The position numbers and the translations under genes are program-made. From Eubacteriales bacterium (GTDB lineage: Bacteria; Bacillota; Clostridia; Peptostreptococcales; Anaerovoracaceae): a DNA stretch of 5,843 bases. The notes under the pieces were generated by a model, which ran no database searches, was not told the origin of the DNA, and saw only the letters and a program-made list of their open reading frames with translations. This document shows, one piece after another, positions 1-5,367 of this stretch (positions are counted from its first letter, which is position 1; every line of letters starts with the position of its first letter). The DNA is taken from assembly GCA_028680875.1 (NCBI GenBank), contig JAQUJQ010000109.1, positions 1 to 5,843 of the forward strand, read 5' to 3'.

Positions 1-213
1 TTAAAAGAGGCCATCACTCGTGCCGGCAGTATGGATACCGATACGATAATAAAGGAAATGGAAAAAGCTGACTATCCCGGTGCATTTGGCAGAGTAGTCT
101 TCACATCTCCCCAAGAAAAAAATGCACACGATGTAAAATTTGGCCCGGGTTATGAACCGATATGTAAGGGTCTCCAATGGGGTGGCTACTTTAACACAGG
201 TTTTTACCCCTAA
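1..213 (+). CDS. C-terminal part of a LivJ-type ABC transporter substrate-binding protein, with its last residues replaced by a chimeric tail
   Basis: The frame is open from the first base, so the gene starts left of the window. The visible residues read LKEAITRAGSMDTDTIIKEM, then a YPGAFGRVVF stretch, then NAHDVKFGPGY. This is the usual C-terminal pattern of Peripla_BP_6 proteins, which bind branched-chain amino acids or related small molecules outside the membrane for an ABC importer. Family members normally continue past GPGY for about 20 residues to a QW..G...WP-like end. Here the family-like sequence ends with the Tyr codon at 151-153. The next 19 codons (EPICKGLQWGGYFNTGFYP) are antisense to a DMT transporter gene. 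They contain a QW and end in YP, so the tail length is near normal, which I take to be chance. The remnant may still fold, or may be a decaying pseudogene. Family assignment is fairly sure; function and substrate are not. Confidence 0.72.
   Translation, partial: LKEAITRAGSMDTDTIIKEMEKADYPGAFGRVVFTSPQEKNAHDVKFGPGYEPICKGLQWGGYFNTGFYP
153..154. other. Rearrangement joint between two truncated, convergent genes
   Basis: On the + strand, substrate-binding-protein similarity runs through the Tyr codon ending at 153. On the - strand, EamA/DMT similarity runs through the Phe codon ending at 154. Both genes lose their family pattern at the same base, which marks a single breakpoint rather than two independent decay events. 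No insertion-sequence end, obvious repeat or attachment site is visible around it. A deletion removing the DMT C-terminus and the last ~20 codons of the binding protein, an inversion endpoint, or an assembly join would all look like this. Confidence 0.65.
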
Positions 214-287
214 AAAGGAAAATCCGACGATCAGGGAGAATAAAAGGGCACCTCCATACACCTTCCAATTCCGTTTTTTATCCTCTG

Positions 288-872
288 CTAACACAGTCTT
301 CTCTCCCCTCCGGGTTCAATCTTAATTACTTCGATTGTAACCGCTTTTGGTGCTGCATAAGCTGCTTTAATATGTGGGCAAATGGAAATTTCTCCTAGAT
401 ATACATCTTCTAATTGATCCAGGATTCCCTTTTCCCCTACCACCTCAAAACGAGATAAGCCGAAGCTAATACCCTTGCCCAGATATTTTACATAGGCCTC
501 TTTACGGATCCAAATCTCGTAAAATGCTTTCTCTCCGCCGGTTAAAACGTATTCATATTCCTGCTGGGTAAAGAAACGTCTGGCGACTGCCTTGATTTTC
601 AATCTTCTTATGCCCAAATCTTCTAAATCAAAGCCTATGGGTACAGTTTCAAAACAACATCCAAAATATCGCCCGGAATGACTGATGGAAAAATGGATTT
701 GCGGTAAATCTTTAAAATAGGGCTTTCCATGAGCTCCCCGAACTATAGGAGTTTGGTTAATCTCCTCACAGGTAAGCCCTAAGTTTTTTTTAACAGAATA
801 GTCTTTCAAGAATTGTCTTATGGGTTCATCCCCTGCTTTTTCCTTATCCCATTTACAGATGTAAATATGCAT
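288..872 (-). CDS. 4'-phosphopantetheinyl transferase, Sfp/AcpT superfamily
   Basis: This 194-residue cytoplasmic enzyme would transfer the 4'-phosphopantetheine arm of coenzyme A to a conserved serine on a carrier protein of fatty-acid, polyketide or non-ribosomal peptide synthesis. Visible motifs, in order, are GKPYF (49-53), HFSISHSG (60-67, substrate-binding His65), IGFDLED (79-85, metal ligands Asp82 and Glu84), and WIRKEAYVKYLGKG (121-134), the WxxKEAxxK signature with Glu125. The usual GIDIE reads GFDLE here, a conservative change. The length is slightly below that of Sfp (about 220 residues) but both halves of the pseudodimer are present. The ATG is supported by a GGGAGGG site 4-5 nt upstream. 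It lies 59 bp after the cation ATPase on the same strand and overlaps the DMT remnant by 7 bp. No carrier protein or synthase gene is in view, so its target is unknown; a secondary-metabolism role versus a general AcpS-like role cannot be decided. Confidence 0.92.
   Translation of the reverse strand: MHIYICKWDKEKAGDEPIRQFLKDYSVKKNLGLTCEEINQTPIVRGAHGKPYFKDLPQIHFSISHSGRYFGCCFETVPIGFDLEDLGIRRLKIKAVARRFFTQQEYEYVLTGGEKAFYEIWIRKEAYVKYLGKGISFGLSRFEVVGEKGILDQLEDVYLGEISICPHIKAAYAAPKAVTIEVIKIEPGGERRLC
303..311 (-). promoter_or_regulatory. Ribosome binding site of the truncated DMT gene
   Basis: GGAGGGGAG lies 8 nt before the GTG at 292-294, inside the last codons of the phosphopantetheinyl transferase. 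This supports a GTG start and translational coupling through the overlapping GTGTTAG start/stop. Confidence 0.7.
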
Positions 873-880
873 TACACCCT

Positions 881-917
881 CCCATTTCTCTTATTGTCTA
901 TCATACACTGAAATGGG
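881..917 (-). repeat. 8-bp perfect inverted repeat upstream of the phosphopantetheinyl transferase
   Basis: Read on the - strand, CCCATTTC (910-917) and GAAATGGG (881-888) are exact inverse complements separated by 21 nt. In RNA they could form a stem whose 3' arm touches the GGGAGGG ribosome binding site (877-883), so it might modulate translation. No T-run follows, so it is not a terminator. The pairing is visible in the sequence; any function is a guess. Confidence 0.4.
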
Positions 918-931
918 TAATAAGGGAAGAA

Positions 932-3586
932 TTACTTCCTCTTAAGATACCTGATAAAGACAAAAAGTTCATGGAACCACAAAGGTGCTGTGGAAAGGAT
1001 AATCAGATCAATCCATTCTCTTAAAGAAAGTTCAGCGGTATCAAAAACCTGGGTTAAAAAGTCAACTTCCGTTACAAGGATTTGTAAAGTAAAGCCAACA
1101 ACAAATGCCACCAGCATCATCCGATTGTTGAAGTGATTAAATTTAAATATTGATTTGTGAAGATTCCGCATACCCATAGCATTGAAGAGTTGTGAAATGG
1201 CCAAAACAGTAAAGGCATAAGTCTGTGAATAGGTATAAACGATCGGATCCTTATAAAGTAACTTTATGGCATCAAAAGTAACTGACTGACCTGATTGCAT
1301 TAATATGGTGATCGGCATATAGAGAAAGGCTCCTAGGGTTATGGCCCCGATAACAATACCGAAAAATAAGGTAATTACAAGGCCCCCGTTTGCAAAGAGA
1401 CTTTCCTTTGGATCCCTTGGTGCCACCTTCATTATTTCCGGATCACCTGTATCCACACCTAAAGCAAGGCCCGGCAGGGAGTCGGTAATTAAATTGACCC
1501 ACAGGATATGAATGGCTTTAAGAGGAGAAGCCAATCCGACTATTATAGCAACAAACATAGTAATGATTTCCCCTAAGTTTGATGACAGGAGAAAAAGGAC
1601 TGTTTTCCTTATGTTGTTATAGATGTTTCGTCCTTCCTCAATGGCCTTCTCTATGGTTGCAAAATTGTCATCGGTCAATATCATATCCGCAGCACCCTTG
1701 GCTACGTCTGTACCGGTAATTCCCATTGCAACACCGATATCGGCCGCTTTTAGAGAGGGGGCATCATTAACTCCGTCGCCGGTCATTGAAACGATGTGAT
1801 TGTGAGAGCGGAAAGCATTGACAATCATCACCTTGTTTTCAGGAGAGACTCTTGCGAATACCCGTAAATCCGGTACTGCTTGGTTGAGCTCCTCCTGGTT
1901 CATTTTGTTCAGATCATCACCGGTAATGCATTGGCTCTCATCTTCTGCAATTCCCAGTTCTTTAGCAATTGCAAATGCTGTATCAATGTGATCACCCGTA
2001 ATCATTATAGTGGTAACGGCAGCCTCCTTAAAAATTTCCACTGCGCTTGCTGCTTCCGGCCTTGGAGGATCGATCATGCCCACAAGACCGATAAAGGTAA
2101 GGTTGTCCTCGGTAGCCGTATCTACATCGGTCTTTATCGCTAAAGCCAGTACCCTAAGAGCGAGCATTGCCATCTCTTTAGATGCAGAGATAATGTTTTG
2201 CTTGTCCGCCTCTGTAATCGGCTGATCTTGACCATTAATACGGATATGTGTGCATTTTTGAATGATTCGGTCCATGGCTCCCTTCGTATAAGCGATTACC
2301 TTGCCGTTTCGGTCTCTATGAACAGTGGTCATCATCTTTCGAGCGGAATCGAAGGGTTGTTCGTTGAATCTTGGCGCATTTTCCTCAAGTTCTCTCTTAA
2401 TGACTCCCAAATTTATTCCCATATCCAAAAGAGCAAGCTCTGTCGGATCTCCCAAACGGCAATCATCTTTAATAGAAGCATCGGTACATAAAACAAAGCC
2501 TTCTACCAACAGAGGATTTTTTTCATGATTTAATTCACTTACATCCATTAAGGTTTCATCAGTATAGACTTTTGTGACAGTCATCTTATTCTGTGTTAAA
2601 GTTCCGGTTTTATCAGAACAGACTACACTGACAGAACCAAGAGTTTCTACGGCAGGCAGTCTCCTAACGATAGTATTAACTTTAACCATACGCATGACAC
2701 CTAAGGCCAGTACTATGGTAACGACTGCCGGGAGGCCTTCCGGAATGGCAGCAACTGCCAGCGCTATTGCAGTAAGCAGCATGTCCATAACGTCCCGATC
2801 CTGTAACATGGCCACAAGAAAGAGGACTACACACAGAATCAAAGCCAGAATTCCTAACACCTTTCCCAAATCTCCCAGTCGTTTCTGCAAGGGTGTCATC
2901 TGATCAGGAGATTCACTGATCATTCTGGCAATTTTGCCGATCTCTGTATCCATGCCGGTCCGTACAACCACACCCTCTCCTCTTCCGTAGGCTACACTTG
3001 TGGAGAGGTAAGCCATATTTAAACGGTCACCCAAGGTCACCTCACCCCGGGCAATAAAATCAGCATCCTTTTCCACCGGAACAGATTCTCCGGTCAAAGC
3101 AGATTCTTCAATCTTCAGGTTAATACTTGATAAAAGGCGTATATCTGCCGGAATTATACGACCGGCTTCAAGAACCACTATGTCTCCCTTTACAAGATCA
3201 GCAGCAGGAATCTCTATCACACTACCATCCCGTCGGACTAAGGCCATGGGGCTGGATAACTTTTTTAATGCTTCCAGTGATTTTTCAGCTTTGGATTCTT
3301 GGACAACCCCGATAATAGCATTTAGAAGGATGACTGCCAAAATAATTGAGGCATCTCCAAATTCTTTAAGAAATGCAGAAATCGCTACTGCTGCAAACAA
3401 TATATAAATCATAGGGTCCCGCAATTGAGCAAGGAACATTTGAACCATAGTCTTCGGTTTTTTCTCTTCAAATGCGTTTGGCCCATTTTCTTCCAAACGT
3501 TTTGCCGCTTCTGCGGCGGACAGCCCTGTCTGTCGGTCCACCTTCATTTGGCTGAGAACTTGTAAAATTGTCTGTTGTTCAAACAT
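932..3586 (-). CDS. P-type (P2) cation-transporting ATPase, Ca2+/Mn2+ exporter type
   Basis: This 884-residue integral membrane pump would couple ATP hydrolysis to export of Ca2+ and/or Mn2+. It begins with a cation-ATPase N-terminal domain (about 5-55). The actuator loop has LTGES (164-168), helix M4 has AAIPEGLP (279-286), and the phosphorylation site is CSDKTGTLT with Asp325. The nucleotide-binding domain has KGA (435-437), and the hinge has ITGDH (529-533) and TGDGVNDAP (602-610). About ten membrane helices are visible: two before the actuator, two around 240-298 and six in 663-880. Site II ligands of SERCA are all matched (Val278, Ala279, Ile281, Glu283, Asn670, Asp702), as are Glu673 and Thr701. 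The M8 glutamate of site I is a Leu (809), as in single-ion PMCA-like pumps. The ATG has GGAGGAG 8 nt upstream. A yybP-ykoY riboswitch in its leader points to Mn2+ control and probably Mn2+ export. The family is certain; the ion preference is inferred. Confidence 0.95.
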   Translation of the reverse strand: MFEQQTILQVLSQMKVDRQTGLSAAEAAKRLEENGPNAFEEKKPKTMVQMFLAQLRDPMIYILFAAVAISAFLKEFGDASIILAVILLNAIIGVVQESKAEKSLEALKKLSSPMALVRRDGSVIEIPAADLVKGDIVVLEAGRIIPADIRLLSSINLKIEESALTGESVPVEKDADFIARGEVTLGDRLNMAYLSTSVAYGRGEGVVVRTGMDTEIGKIARMISESPDQMTPLQKRLGDLGKVLGILALILCVVLFLVAMLQDRDVMDMLLTAIALAVAAIPEGLPAVVTIVLALGVMRMVKVNTIVRRLPAVETLGSVSVVCSDKTGTLTQNKMTVTKVYTDETLMDVSELNHEKNPLLVEGFVLCTDASIKDDCRLGDPTELALLDMGINLGVIKRELEENAPRFNEQPFDSARKMMTTVHRDRNGKVIAYTKGAMDRIIQKCTHIRINGQDQPITEADKQNIISASKEMAMLALRVLALAIKTDVDTATEDNLTFIGLVGMIDPPRPEAASAVEIFKEAAVTTIMITGDHIDTAFAIAKELGIAEDESQCITGDDLNKMNQEELNQAVPDLRVFARVSPENKVMIVNAFRSHNHIVSMTGDGVNDAPSLKAADIGVAMGITGTDVAKGAADMILTDDNFATIEKAIEEGRNIYNNIRKTVLFLLSSNLGEIITMFVAIIVGLASPLKAIHILWVNLITDSLPGLALGVDTGDPEIMKVAPRDPKESLFANGGLVITLFFGIVIGAITLGAFLYMPITILMQSGQSVTFDAIKLLYKDPIVYTYSQTYAFTVLAISQLFNAMGMRNLHKSIFKFNHFNNRMMLVAFVVGFTLQILVTEVDFLTQVFDTAELSLREWIDLIILSTAPLWFHELFVFIRYLKRK

Positions 3587-3635
3587 ATATTTAACTCCTC
3601 CATATTACAGATATTTACTTTCAATAAATGTCCTT

Positions 3636-3697
3636 AAAATAAAAGAAGACAATTAACATAATATCTGCAAATTCCTGATAATTATGCTAAAAGTCTT
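3636..3697 (-). terminator. Candidate riboswitch-controlled terminator hairpin in the ATPase leader
   Basis: On the - strand, AAGAC (3693-3697) can pair with GTCTT (3646-3650). Inside that, CATAATTATC (3677-3686) pairs with GATATTATG (3657-3665) with one bulged base and an 11-nt loop. The stem is followed at once by CTTTTATTTT (3636-3645). The outer arm uses the conserved AAGAC and overlaps the 3' strand of aptamer stem P1, so forming this hairpin would exclude the folded aptamer. That fits an expression platform in which Mn2+ binding prevents termination. The stem is AT-rich with an internal loop, so its strength is uncertain. Confidence 0.5.
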
Positions 3698-3773
3698 GTT
3701 ACCTTAACGGGCTTATAACCAGGCATTGTGCCGTAATGTTGATCATAAGCTAGAAACTACTCCCTTTTCGCTT
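3686..3773 (-). promoter_or_regulatory. yybP-ykoY family manganese riboswitch aptamer
   Basis: The leader of the ATPase gene contains the hallmarks of this RNA family. They are AAAAGGGAGUAG (3757-3768), a central AUCAACAUUACGG segment, and AACAAGACUUUUAGC (3686-3700) close to the family's GCAAGACCUUUGCC element. Stem P1 pairs GCGAAAAG (3764-3771) with CUUUUAGC (3686-3693), with one mismatch. Inside it, GCUUAU (3745-3750) pairs with AUAAGC (3711-3716), enclosing a GGCA-CAA-UGCC hairpin (3722-3732). A second arm, GUUA-AGG-UAAC (3698-3708), follows. The family senses Mn2+ and commonly switches on exporters, including P-type ATPases in Lactococcus and Streptococcus. The aptamer begins at the predicted transcription start. 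A covariance-model search would settle it. Confidence 0.85.
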
Positions 3774-3778
3774 AAATA

Positions 3779-3807
3779 ATACTACTGGAAAAAAAAACAA
3801 TTGTCAA
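3779..3807 (-). promoter_or_regulatory. Sigma-A-type promoter of the riboswitch-ATPase unit
   Basis: On the - strand, a consensus TTGACA (3802-3807) is followed after 17 nt by TAGTAT (3779-3784, four of six matches to TATAAT). The expected start, about 7 nt on, is near 3772, which is the 5' edge of riboswitch stem P1. That coincidence strengthens the call. The transcript leader would be about 185 nt. A run of nine T lies in the spacer. Confidence 0.7.
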
Positions 3808-3829
3808 GACTAATCTTACGTATTATAAT
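3801..3829 (+). promoter_or_regulatory. Sigma-A-type promoter of the yerC-like gene
   Basis: TTGTCA (3801-3806, five of six) is followed after exactly 17 nt by a perfect TATAAT (3824-3829), giving a start near 3836 and a leader of about 53 nt. Its -35 lies on the same 7 bp as the -35 of the divergent ATPase promoter. Confidence 0.75.
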
Positions 3830-3880
3830 GATACTGTAATGCATTAAAGCGATAGAGGCCTATTGGTCTTATTTGAGATT

Positions 3881-3886
3881 GGAGAG
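3881..3886 (+). promoter_or_regulatory. Ribosome binding site that bears on the yerC start
   Basis: GGAGAG lies only 2 nt before the first ATG (3889) but 5 nt before the second (3892). Normal spacing favours the second ATG, giving a protein that starts MNYESKL. Confidence 0.6.
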
Positions 3887-3888
3887 TA

Positions 3889-4182
3889 ATGATGAACTAC
3901 GAATCAAAACTTAAGAATAAAGAAACCGATGACTTATTTAAGGCTGTTCTCCTGTTAGAAACAGAAGATGATTGTTATCGTTTCTTTGAGGATCTTTGTA
4001 CGATTAAGGAAATTCAAGCGATGGCCCAACGATTTCAGGTAGCTAAACTCTTATCGGAGAAGAAAACCTACAGTGAAATTGAAAAAATCACCACAGCCAG
4101 CACAGCCACAATCAGTCGGGTCAACCGTTGTCTAGTCTATGGTGCGGATGGCTATAAAGGAATTCTTAAGCAATTAAAGTAG
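3889..4182 (+). CDS. yerC: TrpR-like DNA-binding protein of the YerC/YecD family
   Basis: This 97-residue (or 96 from the second ATG) all-helical protein belongs to the TrpR-like YerC/YecD family of Gram-positive bacteria. Characteristic stretches are YRFFEDLCTIKEIQAMAQRF (30-49) and a helix-turn-helix at about 60-80 (TYSEIEKITTASTATISRV), ending in RCLVYGADGY. The length is normal for the family, about 100 residues. Relatives share the TrpR fold but lack a defined tryptophan-repressor role, so the ligand and targets are unknown. It is transcribed away from the riboswitch-ATPase unit from a promoter sharing the same -35 bases, and its 3' end overlaps the convergent S41 protease gene by 9 bp. 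It could bind the shared promoter region, but nothing in the sequence proves this. Confidence 0.92.
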   Translation: MMNYESKLKNKETDDLFKAVLLLETEDDCYRFFEDLCTIKEIQAMAQRFQVAKLLSEKKTYSEIEKITTASTATISRVNRCLVYGADGYKGILKQLK

Positions 4183-5337
4183 AACTTCAACTGCCTTCTG
4201 TAATTGAAGATCTGCTGATTCCACCACATAATCCGGCTTTACACCCACCTTGTGAATTACATTCCCTTTAGGTGAAAAATATTGCATGATGGTTAGTTTG
4301 GTTGCTCCACCGTTATCTAAAGGAATGATTTCTTGAATAATACCTTTCCCGTAAGTGGTGGTCCCCACAATTTTACCTGTTCCAAAATCCTTAACTGCCC
4401 CCGCCACAATTTCGCTGGCACTGGCTGATCCATTATTGACTAAAAGGACAAAGGGTAATTTGGTAAACCCTGCTTTTGATTTAAAATATTTCTTTTCCCC
4501 TTTCCGATCTTCCGTATATGTAACGATTCCCTCAGGAAGAAGTAAATCTGCAACCTCCACGCTGACATCCACCAATCCGCCCGGATTATCCCGCAGATCG
4601 ACTATTAATCCCTTAACTTCGGATAATTCCATATCCCGCAGTGCTTTGTTAAAATCTTTTGCCGTATTCTCTTCAAAGGAACTGATACGAATATAACCGA
4701 TTCCATTTTTAAAGGTTTCGGATTTGACGGTTTCTAAGGTGATCTTAGCCCTTGTCAGTTTGAATTCAAGAGTTTCATCTCCCCGGAGTATTGTTACCCC
4801 AACCTTCGTACCTTCTGCACCTCGCATCGAGCCGGCAGCCCTATCTATTGTTTTTCCACTAAAATTTACACCGTTAACTGCTATGATTTTATCCCCTGAT
4901 TTTATCCCGGCTTTATCTGCCGGTGAACCGTCCATCGGCGCTACTACATTGATATATCCCGATTCATCCGGAGCAATGGTTACACCTATTCCCTGGTACT
5001 CGCCGGTGGTTGAAATCATCAACTCATCATACTCTTCTTTAGACAAATAAGCAGAATAAGGGTCACCTATCCCCCAAAACAATCCTTTATAAATTCCTTC
5101 GTATAAATGTTCTGAATCCACAGGAATATAATATCTTTCTTCGATCAGCTTCTTTAATGCAGACAGTTCGCCGTAATCGGCTTTGAGTTTCTTATACTCC
5201 TGGTACTCCGCCTCTGTAACATCGACTTGGTTTGTAAGATGACCATAGGTAGCCTGAATTCCTCCCATGACTAATGTACCAATCATCAATGATACTATCA
5301 TGAGGAATATTAAATTACGTTTCTTAATGGTTAACAT
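4174..5337 (-). CDS. Membrane-anchored S41 carboxyl-terminal processing protease with PDZ domain (CtpA/CtpB type)
   Basis: This 387-residue protein starts with a basic stretch and an uncleaved-looking signal anchor (LIFLMIVSLMIGTLVMGG, 9-26), so the catalytic part should lie outside the membrane. A helical segment (40-105) leads into a PDZ domain of about 110-195, with GEYQGIGV as the carboxylate-binding loop and SPADKAGIKSGDKIIAVNG as its core. The S41 protease core follows: GYIRISSF (214-221), VDLRDNPGG (246-254), and GSASASEIVAGA with the catalytic Ser306. TYGKGIIQ carries the catalytic Lys331 and Gln335. It ends soon after VGVKPDY with no peptidoglycan-binding domain, unlike many longer relatives. 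Such proteases trim or degrade secreted and membrane proteins from their C-termini, for example in sporulation signalling (CtpB); the substrate here is unknown. The ribosome binding site is weak (GAGCAGAG). It lies 30 bp downstream of recJ. Confidence 0.94.
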   Translation of the reverse strand: MLTIKKRNLIFLMIVSLMIGTLVMGGIQATYGHLTNQVDVTEAEYQEYKKLKADYGELSALKKLIEERYYIPVDSEHLYEGIYKGLFWGIGDPYSAYLSKEEYDELMISTTGEYQGIGVTIAPDESGYINVVAPMDGSPADKAGIKSGDKIIAVNGVNFSGKTIDRAAGSMRGAEGTKVGVTILRGDETLEFKLTRAKITLETVKSETFKNGIGYIRISSFEENTAKDFNKALRDMELSEVKGLIVDLRDNPGGLVDVSVEVADLLLPEGIVTYTEDRKGEKKYFKSKAGFTKLPFVLLVNNGSASASEIVAGAVKDFGTGKIVGTTTYGKGIIQEIIPLDNGGATKLTIMQYFSPKGNVIHKVGVKPDYVVESADLQLQKAVEVLL

Positions 5338-5367
5338 TTGCTCTGCTCTTTTCTTAATTTGAAAATA

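Larger units (their letters stand above)
1..294 (-). pseudogene. Truncated EamA/DMT-family membrane transporter (N-terminal fragment only)
   Basis: Only the first 47 codons (294 down to 154) look like a gene. After a short basic start (LAEDKKRNWK) comes a hydrophobic helix, ALLFSLIVGFSFLGVK, followed by ATPLETLTYRF. This is the classic first helix and following turn of EamA/DMT drug/metabolite transporters, which normally have about 300 residues and ten helices. Beyond the Phe codon at 154-156 the frame runs on to a stop at 1-3, but those 50 residues are antisense to the substrate-binding protein gene and do not resemble DMT sequence. The product would have one genuine helix out of ten, so it is almost certainly non-functional. 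The GTG start (292-294) overlaps the stop of the upstream phosphopantetheinyl transferase and has a strong ribosome binding site. It was therefore the translationally coupled downstream gene of that unit before truncation. Confidence 0.75.

Noticed and set aside
140..325. A + strand 61-codon frame across the left joint
   Set aside because: It covers the antisense of the DMT fragment and the end of the transferase, with no family-like pattern.
899..908. TATGAT on the - strand as a -10 element for a separate transferase promoter
   Set aside because: No acceptable -35 lies at 16-18 nt; the best candidates are TTCCCT or CTTCCC.
925..939. GGAAG-TAATT-CTTCC hairpin at the ATPase stop codon as a terminator
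   Set aside because: The stem is only 5 bp and is followed by CTTATTACCC rather than a T-run, so efficient termination is unlikely.
1880..2903. Several open + strand frames of about 70-110 codons lying inside the ATPase gene
   Set aside because: They are antisense to strongly conserved ATPase motifs, show no recognisable protein pattern and have no convincing ribosome binding sites.
3855..3870. GAGGCC-TATT-GGTCTT hairpin in the yerC leader as a riboswitch or attenuator
   Set aside because: It is a short stem with two G-U pairs, no competing structure and no T-run; insufficient for a regulatory call.
4185..4209. CTTCAA...TTGAAG inverted repeat just after yerC as a bidirectional terminator
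   Set aside because: It has a short 6-bp AT-rich stem with a 13-nt loop and no T-run on either side, and it lies inside the protease coding region.
4355..5050. Two + strand frames of about 110 codons inside the S41 protease gene
   Set aside because: They are antisense to the PDZ and protease core and have low-complexity Ser/Thr/Pro-rich composition typical of shadow frames.
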